Source: Caprella mutica
Lineage: Eukaryota; Arthropoda; Malacostraca; Amphipoda; Caprellidae
Direction of reading: 5' to 3'
Assembly: GCA_947561585.1 (NCBI GenBank)
Contig: CANNZV010000431.1
Span: forward strand, 469,253 to 533,252
Length of the DNA stretch: 64,000 bases
The notes under the pieces are model-generated. The model did not search any database and had not been told where the DNA came from. It saw nothing but the letters and a program-made list of their open reading frames with translations. How positions within the stretch are numbered: the first letter of the stretch is position 1; each line of letters opens with the position of its first letter. This document shows, piece by piece, positions 21,201-29,737 of the stretch. The position numbers and the translations under genes were made by a program.

Positions 21201-23971
21201 TATTCCATTGAAATCATATTGAAGTTAATAGAAGTTAAATTTAAGGTAAAATCATTTGCATTATTACAAAGCTTTTTTTCAATTACATATAAACTAAATA
21301 GATATTCTCTAATTATTTTCTATATAACTCCATACATTTGATGTGCAATTGCATTAGAGCCTATTTCATGCACAAATCTAGCACTGCTTTGTCGGAGTCA
21401 GTCTGGCTAGATTATTATTGCCATTTCTTATGTTATTATATGGAGTAGACAATCCTAAACAGCTGATACAAGGGACTGGACACACACTGTGGAAAAATAA
21501 GGAACTGGAGAACTATTCCTATTATTAGTATTATTATGTAATTGTATGTTAGTACAGTTGTATAATTTATTAGCGTTATATACATTGTATATTAGCATAC
21601 TTTTATAATATATTAGTGTAATATAAATTGTATATTATTATACTTGTATAATATATTAGTATAATTAATATACAATCATACATTGTATAATGTATATTAG
21701 TACAATTGATATAAAATATATATTAATTCATTTGTGTAATATAAAGGTATGAAATTCATTGTATATTAGTATAGATGTGAAATATATTAGTATAATATAA
21801 ATACATAGCTATAGGGTCTTTCATGGAAACTGTCAAATAATAAATTTTCTAATAGACATACTTAATGAAGACCAAATTTAATATGCTTTGTCACGTTACA
21901 CCTCCATTACATTCAAGACAAAGTTCCACTCGTCGACTTATATTATAATTGGCTTTCTGACGATTTCAGCTGGTGTGTTGTTGCACAATGGCGCTCAAAT
22001 TTTTCATATACCACCAAAAACAAAAGTCAAGAGGATTCATATCTGGATTGCATCTTGGTCAAGCAGCTCTCATTGAAATTAAGTGGTGCTGAAATTTGGT
22101 TTGTAACATTTCAATGTTTGCCATTATGCAGTGGGGAGTTGCTCCATCTTGTTGAAACCACCATTGTTTCATGTTATGTGTGGGAAAATGTGTTCATTAA
22201 ACTTCCTTCCATATAATTCCCCATTAACTTTCACTGCATTGTCATTTTCATCTTTAAACCAATACACGCCTTAAATTTCTCTTTCGATGAGTCGAACCCA
22301 AGCCATTAACTTTTCACCTTGTCTTTGCTGTTCTTCGATTTCATGTGAGTGCACCAAAGTACAACATCTTTCATTTTATCTGTTAGGAACAGTTCTTCTC
22401 ACAAAACTCTTTGCGTTGGACCATATTAGTCTCTGCGAAAAATTACCAGGCTGCTTTTGACACCACTGGCAGAATTGCAATCGTTTTTCTTTGTTCATTC
22501 TATAAGGGTCTGAACTTTGTGAATTCTGTATGGCTTGAATACGCCGTAAAATTGCAATCTGTATAAATACCGTAAAATTGCATTTTATGACCTTCAAAAC
22601 GTGACTTAGTCTATGTATAAAATTAGTTCTACATTAAGTGGGTCTATTAGCCATTTATTATTTGACAGTTTCCGTGAAAGACCCTGTAGTATATTAGTAT
22701 AGTTATATAATATGAATTAGTATAATATAAATTGTTTATACTCGCATATAGAGGGGGGAGACAAATTTTTGTACGCATGAAAAATTATATTTATATTTAC
22801 GTATGTGAAAGATTTCACTAAAAACAAAATTTTGGCACATTTTAGGGTCAAAATATCATTAAATGTGTGGGAATCATTAATTGATGAGTACTGGAATAGA
22901 CTGCTATCTGTTGAACTCAATAAAAGATATAAATACAAGCTATTTAATTAGGATAAGATGTATGGCTTGATTATATACGACTAGTTTCTTTATCAGTAAA
23001 AAAAATGTATTATTAAATATTATTAAAGTTTATTATTATTTTATAGTAGTAAGTATCTTTATAATATTACGTACCCAAATTTATTTCAGTTAAGTCTTTT
23101 ATAAGAAAAAAATACTTTGTCACGTGTACGAATAGTTTCAAATTGTATCAATGTTTTATAATAATATTGTATAAAATATAAATAGTTTAATCGTATACCA
23201 ATATTGTTGTGCAATAGTACTATCGAATAATAAAATAATTTTATTATAGAATGATTGTAAATTAGTATGACTGTATAATGTATATAGGTATTTTTATGCA
23301 AAATGCCACTTAATGAATGAGAAAAGTTTATATTATTATATAATATAAGATAGTAATGTACTATCAGAGAAAAGTATATCCGTAAAATGAAAATTTAACA
23401 AATCACAGTTTTCTAATTTCATTTTTTTTTAACTTTACAAATTTGTCATCGTGTACCCAGGCCTATTGTAGAATATCTACAATAATTAAATTTGTGAAAT
23501 TTGTAAACTGTCAAAAATCATTACAGTCTTTGACTACCTATTTCGAAAATTCACCATAATTATGATTTAACGAGGTTTCAATATACATTTCAATTATAAT
23601 AATAAAAATAAAAAAACACAACAAAAATTTGAATTTCTATATAACTGATGTTAATTTTTTCAAATAAAATAAAAAAGAAATTTTTACGAATAGAAAAATC
23701 TTGAAAAGCAATAAAATTCAGACAAATTTGTTGAGTATATCAGTAAGTGCGCTATATAGAGTTAAAAAGGGTTACAACATTAAAGAGTTAAAGGATAACA
23801 AATAAAAGGATTGAAGTGGATAACAAGAAAACGATTAAAGGAATAAAAAAGAGGGTTAAAACATCAAAGGTTTATAACATTAAGGTAAATTACTAAGTAC
23901 TCACATATTGCTAGCAGCAGAGGGATGAAGAGTCTGAAAATGACAGCAATGGCCAGGAGGTGGGCCGCCAT
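113..23971 (-). CDS. Piezo: Piezo-type mechanosensitive ion channel, N-terminal part (11 exons, runs off left edge)
   Basis: Spliced coding exons in transcript order: 23905-23971, 11900-11995, 10805-10924, 10459-10716, 9474-9609, 8668-8778, 6624-6783, 2232-2732, 1707-1922, 611-856, 113-241. Every junction has GT-AG ends and the phases agree (first six introns split a codon, the later ones are phase 0). The product is about 680 residues, roughly a quarter of the family's usual ~2,500. The order of motifs follows insect Piezo as I remember it: a start-Met helix, the ILRHIG segment, an FLNP helix, NIVMM-AWSI, YHSWLTFVLL, WMIPNQR and SPFLVIYAE. Piezo is a plasma-membrane trimer; this part forms the outer helical units of the mechanosensing blade. 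The pore and the rest lie left of position 1. The start ATG has A at -3 and G at +4. Inference from remembered similarity, but the many collinear matches make another family unlikely. Confidence 0.9.
611..856 (-). CDS. Piezo: Piezo exon 10
   Basis: 246 bases, 82 codons, phase 0-0. Acceptor ATTCACAG, donor GTTAGT. The first half is a polar cytosolic linker with a very acidic run (EEDDDDNEDYYEEED). The second half is a membrane helix ending RSSYIATNIVMM, which continues directly into AWSI of the next exon. There is no Met in the first part, so translation must enter from the exon upstream. Confidence 0.88.
1142..1577. mobile_element. MITE with 25-bp inverted ends, inside Piezo intron 9
   Basis: The ends are inverted copies (GGAGCAAGTAAAGAT.. 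and ..ATCTTTACTTGCTCC) matching over 25 bp with one mismatch. The motif GGTCCGTTA.CTTTACT recurs several times inside each end, on one strand. No coding sequence. No convincing target duplication was identified. Confidence 0.7.
1707..1922 (-). CDS. Piezo: Piezo exon 9 (linker)
   Basis: 216 bases, 72 codons, phase 0-0; acceptor TTTATGCAG, donor GTGAGG. The product is polar and Ser/Arg-rich with no membrane segment, beginning INEVGRTERRES and ending SSSFRRR. Assigned by in-frame continuity with its neighbours, because this linker is poorly conserved in the family. Being symmetric, it could be skipped without a frameshift. Confidence 0.72.
2232..2732 (-). CDS. Piezo: Piezo exon 8 (long basic linker)
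   Basis: 501 bases, 167 codons, phase 0-0. I chose the acceptor at 2733-2734 (TCGTACACAG) because a better pyrimidine tract precedes it. A second in-frame acceptor 15 bases further into the exon (TTTTGCAG) would remove five residues. The donor is GTTAGT. The product is Ser/Arg/Lys-rich (RRSIKRSSTKSSRKR), ends in a Pro-rich stretch (PPLDRPPAPVPPE), and has no membrane helix. It is probably a phosphorylatable cytosolic loop. Confidence 0.75.
2733..6623 (-). other. Piezo intron 7 (non-coding)
   Basis: About 3.9 kb between the FLNP-helix exon and the long linker exon. It holds a 25-bp minisatellite at 4361-5755. The remainder is AT-rich sequence in which I see no further exon. A 116-codon open frame near 6137-6487 is AT-rich, lacks splice context and looks like chance. 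Confidence 0.7.
4361..5755. repeat. 25-bp minisatellite, ~55 copies, with a 250-bp higher-order period
   Basis: The unit contains CATGCTACTTAGTTACTAAA. The core TTAGT-T-ACTAA is a near-perfect dyad. Variant units with CATGTT occur at about 4648 and 4698, again at 4898 and 4948, and at 5398 and 5448, which implies 250-bp blocks (10 units). A boundary block with CACTCTCATGCTTCAGTACT occurs near 4387 and 5470 and in shortened form at 5755. Confidence 0.95.
6624..6783 (-). CDS. Piezo: Piezo exon 7
   Basis: 160 bases; the first base completes the Arg codon begun in exon 6, then 53 codons, ending in phase 0 at a GTAAAA donor. Acceptor TTTTTCAAACCAG. It encodes an extracellular-type loop (LYVTKCDGDPRAAYV) followed by the helix FLNPVVLVLLYYFL, matching the family's FLNP segment. 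Confidence 0.88.
6837..6981. mobile_element. MITE family 1, copy A
   Basis: The left end, TAGGGTAAGTTCTG followed by TTCCACATTTTCGATCATAT, is the consensus-like end of a family with about ten copies in the window. The right end is a diverged inverse. It starts about 50 bases upstream of the Piezo exon 7 acceptor. Confidence 0.7.
7505..7735. repeat. Degenerate minisatellite rich in AAAGTACTCTTTACT
   Basis: About ten units of 22-26 bp, alternating ..ATTGTAAATAAAG.. and ..GTGTTTGTAAATAAAG.., each with the palindromic core AGTACT. No coding potential beyond the repeat frame. Confidence 0.85.
8417..8614. mobile_element. 198-bp MITE
   Basis: Inverted ends AAGGTACGTTTTGCAT.. and ..ATGCAAAACGTACCTT, with the inverted match continuing through CAGCGATTGTTGC. 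The interior carries repeated TAAGATTACATTG and AGTGCTCAG blocks. It lies in Piezo intron 6, just before exon 6. Confidence 0.7.
8668..8778 (-). CDS. Piezo: Piezo exon 6
   Basis: 111 bases: one base completing Gly from exon 5, 36 codons, and two bases of Arg. Acceptor ATTGTAAG, donor GTGAGA. It encodes a hydrophobic helix (VLTVVSGFHIVLLYIY) followed by QAQWVQEGIPE, collinear with the family's helix-plus-loop before the FLNP segment. Confidence 0.87.
   Translation of the reverse strand, partial: SRDEGADCSFWVPHRTAVHLPSAVGTGRNTRDIFCS
8808..9016. mobile_element. MITE family 1, copy B
   Basis: Starts TAGGGTTAGTTCC and ends in the inverse, with TTTTCGATCGTGTAAG and ATGATTGAAAATGTGG as the inner parts of the inverted ends. 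Its centre has a palindrome around TACTTGCAGGTA. It begins about 30 bases upstream of the Piezo exon 6 acceptor. Confidence 0.8.
9474..9609 (-). CDS. Piezo: Piezo exon 5
   Basis: 136 bases: two bases completing Gly, 44 codons, and two bases of the next codon. Acceptor CTCTCTCTAG, donor GTGAGA. It encodes two hydrophobic helices (IAVVLIGFAGVLAPS; YFSVFLYVATYWSL) joined by a short TSA turn, as in the family's first blade unit. Confidence 0.88.
9720..9816. mobile_element. Fragment of a palindromic MITE (family 2)
   Basis: Contains AGTACAACAAACTAGCGG and ACAACAAACTAC, the same end as the complete copy at 63374-63612 and the fragment near 24230-24300. Only one arm is present here. Confidence 0.65.
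9982..10193. mobile_element. MITE family 1, copy C
   Basis: Left end TAGGGTATGTCTATAG.. with TTTTCGATCATG. Right end TATGATCGAAGACGTCGAA.. running to ..CTTCCTTACCTA. The interior has the family's TTGGTATCAGTGAT dyad. In Piezo intron 4. Confidence 0.8.
10459..10716 (-). CDS. Piezo: Piezo exon 4
   Basis: 258 bases: two bases completing Cys, 85 codons, and one base of Gly. Acceptor CACTTTTCAG, donor GTGAGT. It encodes SANETILRHIGLVRLD, a match to the conserved RHIG segment of insect Piezo. A helix (LLPECLLLVIGPTCFIVI), a short polar linker, and the start of the next helix (FLLKLMLSV) follow. Confidence 0.92.
10805..10924 (-). CDS. Piezo: Piezo exon 3
   Basis: 120 bases: two bases completing Gly, 39 codons, and one base of Cys. 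Acceptor TTATTTTCAG, donor GTGAGT. It encodes HTGWYLKGFAMLGVF and a long helix ending IPPYGFFLQP. The junction Cys with exon 4 reproduces the family's NCS-like motif ahead of the RHIG segment. Confidence 0.9.
11732..11892. mobile_element. MITE family 1, copy D, abutting a Piezo splice donor
   Basis: The left end AGGGTAATATTCATTACT and the GTTCCACAAATTCG block, and the inverse end ATCTCGTAACATACCCTA, match the family ends. The right end lies within about eight bases of the GTAAGA donor of Piezo exon 2 (11894-11899). Confidence 0.72.
11900..11995 (-). CDS. Piezo: Piezo exon 2
   Basis: 96 bases: two bases completing Cys, 31 codons, and one base of Gly. Acceptor CCATCTCTCAG, donor GTAAGA. It encodes TAMRFSLTSFFYLILLLINP, a membrane helix, then LLKAPNEITMR, which leads into exon 3. 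Collinear with the second helix of insect Piezo. Confidence 0.9.
12150..12600. repeat. Degenerate ~27-bp tandem repeat
   Basis: Repeated AACTACATAATGGGAAAAAT plus an ATTATTA tail, with many substitutions and length changes; about 15 recognisable units. Much older looking than the neighbouring arrays. Confidence 0.75.
12836..13515. repeat. 47-bp pyrimidine-rich minisatellite, ~14 copies
   Basis: The unit includes CCCCTTCATTTTCTCTTCTC and TTGCTATTCCCTTCCCTACC. One strand is almost purine-free. Because 47 is not a multiple of three and the unit has no stop in any plus frame, all three frames stay open (242-272 codons). The ORFs are an artefact of the repeat. Confidence 0.95.
13605..13915. repeat. 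~26-bp minisatellite (GGCCTGAACATACACCTG)
   Basis: About 11 units with interspersed length variants: (T/G)TTAGGCCTGAACATACACC followed by TGGATTG, TGAACTG or ACACCTGAACTA. It begins about 90 bases after the 47-bp array ends. Confidence 0.88.
14074..14232. mobile_element. MITE family 1, copy E
   Basis: Left inner end CACATTTTCGATCATAA and right end TATATGATCGATAATGAGG.. to ..GTAGAGCTTACCCTA form the inverted pair of the family. Lies in Piezo intron 1. Confidence 0.75.
15108..15915. repeat. 22-bp minisatellite, ~37 copies
   Basis: The unit contains CTAACGGAGTGTTACTGTG. The left third is nearly homogeneous. The right two-thirds mixes variants (AATGAAGTTTTACCGTG, ACGGATTGTTTCTGTG), so it is older or less often homogenised there. 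Confidence 0.95.
16305..16434. mobile_element. MITE family 1, copy F (left part weak)
   Basis: The right end CTTATATGATCGAAGATGTG.. to ..GCAGAAATTACCCC is clear. The interior has the ACCTGCCTGCAGATATCG dyad seen in other copies. The left boundary is uncertain. Confidence 0.6.
16796..19140. repeat. 21-bp minisatellite, ~111 copies
   Basis: The unit contains CACTGCAGTCATTTAAAGG and so carries a PstI site and a TTTAAA palindrome in nearly every copy. The left 1.4 kb is almost invariant. In the right third a block of variant units near 18393-18580 recurs near 18813-19000, exactly 420 bp (20 units) later. With a 21-bp period and no stop in several frames, it creates an 824-codon minus-strand ORF and 492- and 613-codon plus-strand ORFs. 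None has any other support. Confidence 0.97.
20756..20890. mobile_element. MITE family 1, copy G (partial)
   Basis: TAGGGCAAGTTACGAGTTAT and CATCATCGATCATGTACGG match the left end of the family. The centre (TTCAGTTGGTATTCATTGG) is also recognisable. The right end is missing or replaced. Confidence 0.55.
20940..21080. repeat. 31-bp short tandem array, ~4.5 copies
   Basis: The block CACCCCAATGATTTCACTCC recurs at 31-bp spacing (CCCC at 20952, 20983 and 21014). Confidence 0.85.
21812..22686 (-). mobile_element. Mariner/IS630-like element, decayed, TA-flanked
   Basis: 875 bp bounded by TA on both sides. The inverted ends (AGGGTCTTTCA.GGAAACTG, match about 45 bp) flank a broken minus-strand transposase. 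Readable pieces are RLQFCQWCQKQPGNF, SQRLIWSNAKSFVRRTVPN, a QQDGATPHC-like segment, and a NPDMNPLDFCFW-like segment, in the order expected of a DDE enzyme. Several stops and frame changes interrupt it. No intact protein. Confidence 0.75.
23905..23971 (-). CDS. Piezo: Piezo exon 1 (start codon)
   Basis: 67 coding bases: 22 codons and the first base of a Cys codon, then a GTGAGT donor. It encodes MAAHLLAIAVIFRLF followed by IPLLLAI, a short first membrane helix. The start is supported by the Kozak-like AAAAATGG context and by the position of the first Met in insect Piezo. The 5' untranslated region upstream is not delimited. Confidence 0.85.
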
Positions 23972-24174
23972 TTTTCTTTGAGGTCACCTCGATAGGGATG
24001 AACCGTACAAAATCAAACCATCTCTGATATCAAAAAGTTAATGGCAACCAATCCATTAATTTGGAACCATGAATAGAAATATATTGATGAAAAGATATTC
24101 CTATTTATCAGGAAAAATTAATGTTAAAGTTATGATGTATGGAAATTATTAAAAAAATTAACTTGTTTCTCTTA

Positions 24175-24620
24175 TGGTGGCCGGAAATTTCGGTCTCGGA
24201 ATAATAAATGGACAACATAAATTGCCCTTATGTAGCTTGTTGTATCCGTTAGTTTGTTGTACTACACACTTCATGATTGTTTAAAAACCTGGCAGGGGGG
24301 CTCGGGAGTTATCACCCCCCCCCCCCAGATACATTAAACTGGAAATTTCATTTTAAACATCAGACCGGGAGTTCAAAGACCGAAAACTCAGAGACCGAAT
24401 TTTCTACTCAAATCTCATGTTAAATAAATGTCAAAACATGTCAAAATTACTAATGTTACGTATCATTTCACAACGGTTAATGATGTTATTCGCTTTCAAT
24501 AAACAAACTACACATTTTAGTATTCATAATTTAAACTTTTTCTATTATTGTTCTTTAGTAAAATCATTATAAACTGAAGCCAAATATTCCGAGACCAAAT
24601 TTTCTGAGACAGAATTTTCC
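24175..24620. mobile_element. MITE with GGTCTCGGAAT-type ends and an inserted family 2 fragment
   Basis: The ends read AATTTCGGTCTCGGAATAAT and, inverted, ATATTCCGAGACCAAATTTT. Internal copies of AGACCGAA occur near 24376-24400. A fragment of the palindromic MITE (GTTTGTTGTACTACACACTT) plus a 13-base run of C sits at 24228-24330. Confidence 0.55.
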
Positions 24621-24816
24621 TGGAACCTTCTCTTTTATCCAGGGTAAAAATTCAATTACTGTATACGAGGAATTTACAATTGAAAGTAGTATTTAATAAT
24701 AATTCTGAAATAATTTATTTGGTAGAAATTAGAGCTGCACAATTGAAACATTGTTTAAACAAATATTATCTAATTTTTATGAAATGAGTTGTGTTAAATT
24801 GATTTTTGAGAGAGTG

Positions 24817-25340
24817 AAGTGCCCACATAGCAATAGGGACAGTAGAGACAATAGAGTGAAGTGCCCACAGAGCAATAAGGATAGTAGAGACAATAGAGTG
24901 AAGTGCCCACAGAGCAATAAGGATAGTAGAGACAATAGAGTGAAGTGCCCACAGAGCAATAGGGATAGTAGAGACAATAGAGTGAAGTGCCCATAGAGCA
25001 ATAGGGATAGTAGAGACAATAGAGTGAAGTGCCCACAGAGCAATAGGGATAGTAGAGACAATAGAGTGAAGTGCCCACAGAGCAATAGGGACAGTAGAGA
25101 CAATAGAGTGAAGTGCCCACAGAGCAATAGGGATAGTAAAGACAATTGAGTGAAGTGCCCACATAGCAATAGGGACAGTAGAGACAATAGAGTGAAGTGC
25201 CCACAGAGCAATAGGGACAGTAGAGACAATAGAGTGAAGTGCCCACAGAGCAATAGGGACAGTAAAGACAATAGAGTGAAGTGCCCACAGAGCAATAGGG
25301 ATAGTAGAGACAATAGAGTGAAGTGCCCACAGAGCAATAC
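24817..25340. repeat. 42-bp minisatellite, ~12 copies
   Basis: The unit contains GAGTGAAGTGCCCACAGAGC and AATAGGGATAGTAGAGACAA. Two of three minus frames stay open; they give 186- and 178-codon ORFs and part of a 343-codon one, all repeat artefacts. Confidence 0.95.
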
Positions 25341-25790
25341 CTACCACTAAGAAAGGCACACCAGTACCTACCACTAAGAAAGGTACACCAATACCTACCA
25401 CTAAGAAAGGCACACCAGTACCTACCACTAAGAAAGGTACACTAATACCTACCACTAGGAAAGGCACACCAGTACTTACCACTAAGAAAGGCACACTAAT
25501 ACCTACCACTAAGAAAGGCACACCAGTACCTACCACTAAGAAAGGCACACTAGTACCTACCACTAAGAAAGGCACACCAGTACCTACCACTAAGAAAGGC
25601 ACACCAGTACCTACCACTAAGAAAGGCACACCAGTACCTACCACTAAGAAAGGCACACCAGTACCTACCACTAAGAAAGGCACACCAGTACCTACCACTA
25701 AGAAAGGCACACCAGTACCTACGACTAAGAAAGGCACACCAGTACCTACCACTAAGAAAGGCACACCAGTACCTACCACTAAGGCTGTTA
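25338..25790. repeat. 27-bp minisatellite, ~17 copies, fused to the 42-bp array
   Basis: The unit contains CCTACCACTAAGAAAGGCAC. It starts inside the last 42-bp unit with no spacer (..AGAGCAAT|ACCTACC..). Both periods are multiples of three, so a 343-codon minus-strand ORF crosses both arrays. Not a gene. Confidence 0.95.
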
Positions 25791-26294
25791 CCGACATACT
25801 GGTCCCTCTAACGGCTAAGAGGTCACAGAGAGGGTCAAATGACCTCAGTGGCTATTATTGTAACTGGAGGGACAGGGAGGAGACGCGGAAACTATGGGGC
25901 TGATATTGTGTGATGGGGAGGGGGGGGGGAGTGAGAAAGGAGAGAGGAAAGAAAAGAAGAGAAAGGGGAGTAGGAGAGAGATGGTAATGAAGAAAGGATA
26001 AGAAGAGAAATGGAGAAATAGAGAGATAGGAAGAAAGAAAGGGAAAAAAGAAGAAGGGAAAAGGAGAGAGAGAGAAAAGGAGATTTTCAGAGACGAATGG
26101 AGAGATTTATTGTAATGGAGAGAAAGGTTCAATACTGCTTACAATGAGTGAAGTAAATAAAAAGAATATGTGGAGAGAACACTATTTTCTCTACATTGAA
26201 TATTTTTTGGTGCCTCTCATTTTTATTAATAATATATTTTTTATATTTTAACCAATTGAAATTACCATAATTATGGTATTTTATTTTCATCTGG

Positions 26295-26417
26295 TAGGGT
26301 AACTTCCAAGTAATTGGACTCTTCCGAATTTTCGATCACATAAGAATATGTAGAGTATATTAAATTAATATTTTATTTTTTATTATATGATGGAAAATAT
26401 GAAACTCTGAACTTACC
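26295..26417. mobile_element. MITE family 1, copy H (short)
   Basis: TAGGGTAACTTCCAAGTAAT with TTTTCGATCACATAAG at the left. TTATATGATGGAAAATATG to CTGAACTTACC at the right. The centre is shortened. Confidence 0.7.
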
Positions 26418-27874
26418 AAATTTGACGCTTCATTTTTATATTGCAAATGATCAATTATTTATTTCGCATACACATTAATTGAAGAATTGTTTAGTCATGG
26501 GGGAATATTTTAATAATGATTATAGGTAACTAAATTCAAAGAATAAAAAGTGCAAGGGTTGAGGAATTATTTTCAATTGCATAAAACAATATTTATATCA
26601 AATAATTCGTAATGATTTATATTATAACTTTCGAAGCATAATTTTTTTGAAAGTACATCTTAGTTAAAATCAATCAAGTGAAACAGCACGAAATTCAACA
26701 TAGAGAACTACATCCAGGCACTTTTAAGTATACTTTTTATAATTAATTTAATATATTTAGCTACATCCTTTAATTGCTTTTTTATTATTATTCAAATGTA
26801 CTTATATTACTTACTAATTATTTTATTTTATTTATTTAGAAATTATATTCACTACCATAGTACCTGTTGTTCATTCATTGAGAATTGAATTAAAATAATG
26901 AGCTTATATTTAAATGCATGTGTACTGATTTGACAAAATAATTTGTTATTATCGTAATTCAATACTATGATTTTTTTTTTAATTATTAATATTAGTGCGA
27001 GTCGTAGGCCACAATATTTTGTTTTTCCTTAATACTAATTATTAAATACTTCAGACAGACAGACACATGGACTGTTTATTGTTTATATTTAAAAAATGGT
27101 CACCCTATAATTAGTAGAAGGGTATTAAAGGTCCCCTCCACTCTTTTTTTTGTTTTGTTTTTCTCTATTCATTAGAACTAATGTTACTGATAATAAATCT
27201 TCAAACCATTTCAAATTTGGTTCTATAGTTTTAATGTATTATTTTATTTTAAGATTTCTTTCTACCCCTCTGAATTTCAACCAAAGAAAAAGCCCCTTGT
27301 TCGATAGGCTAACTAGATCCGACAAATTCAAAACAATAACAAAGCTGATACCAAGATAATGAATTCATATAAAGAGTCAAAGTACTTAATCAAGTATTTA
27401 TTACTAATAGTTTTCCTATAATAGGTATGTACTATGTGTATACGAACGAACATACCAACTCAGTATGCGGGCTTTTTCTTCTAATGAGTCTTAGAATGAA
27501 AAAAAGCGAAATGTGAATATTTTCTATATAATTAATTGTGAACTGAATACTTGAACGATTTAAATTCTGCTTACTGCGATATGTTATATAACCTTAGCTC
27601 TACAAATTCAAAGCAATTCCAGATTTTTTTGTTAATTTAGAGTGGAGAGGACCTTTAAAGGAAAATATTATAATTTTAGGTATTCGAAAGTTGTCCCTAT
27701 CCATTACGAGATGATCTAAAGAGCCATGAAGAGAAGAAGGCCTCGTAGAAGAGGGGCAGTGAAAGTACGCTACATGCACTAGGTCAACTACTCAGCTACC
27801 ACAGGTAACCGTGCTGCCCCAGCACATGAATGGCAGGAATAGCACTAAATTCAACATATAGAACTACCCATGAG

Positions 27875-29737
27875 AAAGAGGGTATCCGGTGGATTGGCCG
27901 AAAACGAATTGGCCGAAGCCAAATTCTCCGAAAACTAATTCGCCGAGCCCTAATTCGACGAAACGGATTCTCCGAATACAAATTTGCCGAAACCCAAATT
28001 GGTCAAAAACGAATTCGTCGAAGTGAAGATTTGCCGAAAGACGAATTTTCCGACAGACAAATTTACCGAAAGACTTATTTAAAACAAAATGTGAAACTAG
28101 ACAAAAGTTACAGAAAAGAAACGAAACAACGAAATCATACCCAATCTCTTGTTAATCTTTGTACCACTAAATGTTCTTTGTCTTGTTCTTATTTTAAAGA
28201 CGTTCAAACTTTATTCAGTAAGTTAGCTTTGGGAGAATGTTACATTTCTTTCATTTGAGCGTTTGGCTTGTTTTCAGATTGTTATTACTTACGTGTTTAT
28301 TCATTTTTTTGTGAATAATCGATGTTTTCTGCTTTGTTTTAATGCAGTGATGATATATATCTATTTTAATATTTAGTTTTCTCCTAATGTTTAGAAATGC
28401 ATCAATACCAAATTGTCAGCCGATTAGGTTTATATACCTGTTATACATAAGAATCTTATGTAGGCACTAAAACTTACTTTTACTATAGAATTTCTAAAGT
28501 TTATATTTTATTTTACCTAAGTTTTTACGATCTTCATGAGATAGGATTGTACACCCAGGTTTTTTTATTTAAATTGATTCCTAAGTGACAAGTAAATAAA
28601 ACCTTTGCTATAATACAACCTAATGCATCAAATCCCTAGGATAACTTTTATGATATGGGGAAAATATTTCTCTCATTCAAAATCGGGCACTTGAGTCAGG
28701 GAAATTTCTTATTTAAATATCATAGTGAAATCATCTATAAAAAGAGATAGGTACTGCCTAACTTTAAATAGAGTAATATTTAAATCGTGTCATGATAGCT
28801 CCCAAACTTATATTGGTTGATATTATGTGCCATTAATATATTATTTGATTCTATATACATTGTACATGTATGTTAAGTACCTTACAAAGATATAATGTAA
28901 TTGATATCGATGAACTTTCTCTACTCATGATGCCAAATTAGTAAAACAGTGAAAAAATTTATAACAACTCGGATTGGGATATAAATACTCCAGAAAAAGG
29001 TGCTGAATAAACTAGAAATAAGTAACTGAAGTTGAACAACTTAGCCCCAACAGTCATTTTACCTTCAGTTTTAGAAAATAGCTCTACGATTATTTTCTTA
29101 AATTTAAGAGTTTTCAAATTTTTGTGTTAGGTACACTCGTAGGCTTCATTTAGTATAACCTCTACATTTTCCTTTTTTATTAATCTTTATTCAATTTATT
29201 GCGTTTAAAATATAAAAATATATGAAATGAATAACATAACTATTAGTTCTATTTATATCTTCCCAATATACCTCTGGCATCAACGATCGTGTCACTTGCA
29301 TGAATAAATTTGTTTCAGTTAAAAACATTGATTTTTAACAATCCTTTATTAGTAATGCCATGTACATATGAATATTTAATATATGCAGTTAGATATATGA
29401 ATTTAGCAAAATGATACAGAATTAGTTTAATACAAATTTGTATAGCAGTAGTAAAGTCAAATACAAATGAGAAATATTTTTTATTTGTATGCATAAGTTT
29501 TATTGGTGAGAACTACAATGCCCCATAAAATTTTCTTTTTAAATACATTAAATTTGATTTTTCGACAAATTTGTCTTTCGGTAAATTTGTCCTTCGGCAA
29601 ATCCATATTTCGGAAAATCCATTTTCGGAAAATTTGGGATTCGGCAAACACGTATTCGGAGAATCTGTTTCGGCGAATTAGTTTTCGGCAAACTTGGTTT
29701 CGGGTAATTTGTTTCCGGAAAATCAGCCTTGACCCGA
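27875..29737. mobile_element. Foldback element 1, arms made of ~16-bp CGAATTTGCC-like subrepeats
   Basis: The left arm (27,880-28,080) is a string of subrepeats such as CGAAAACTAATTCGC and ATTTGCCGAAAGACGAAT. The right arm (29,560-29,735) is the same string inverted (TTTCGGCAAACTTGG, TTCGGTAAATTTGTC). Inverted similarity continues for a few bases past the subrepeats. The 1.4-kb middle is AT-rich with no transposase. The right end abuts the 36-bp array. Inference: a foldback-type non-autonomous DNA element. Confidence 0.75.

Larger units (their letters stand above)
11996..23904 (-). other. Piezo intron 1, 11.9 kb, rich in tandem arrays
   Basis: Joins exon 1 to exon 2. About 40% is tandem repeats (arrays at 12150-12600, 12836-13515, 13605-13915, 15108-15915, 16796-19140 and 20940-21080). 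A mariner-like remnant lies at 21812-22686 and three MITE family 1 copies are also present. The stretches 19200-20750 and 22690-23900 are AT-rich with no feature I can name. No further exon was recognised. Confidence 0.75.

Noticed and set aside
24766..25797. 343-, 186- and 178-codon minus-strand ORFs
   Set aside because: Run entirely through the fused 42-bp and 27-bp arrays; peptide repeats only.
27830..28258. 142-codon ORF rich in RRIRR motifs
   Set aside because: Reads through the subrepeats of a foldback element arm.
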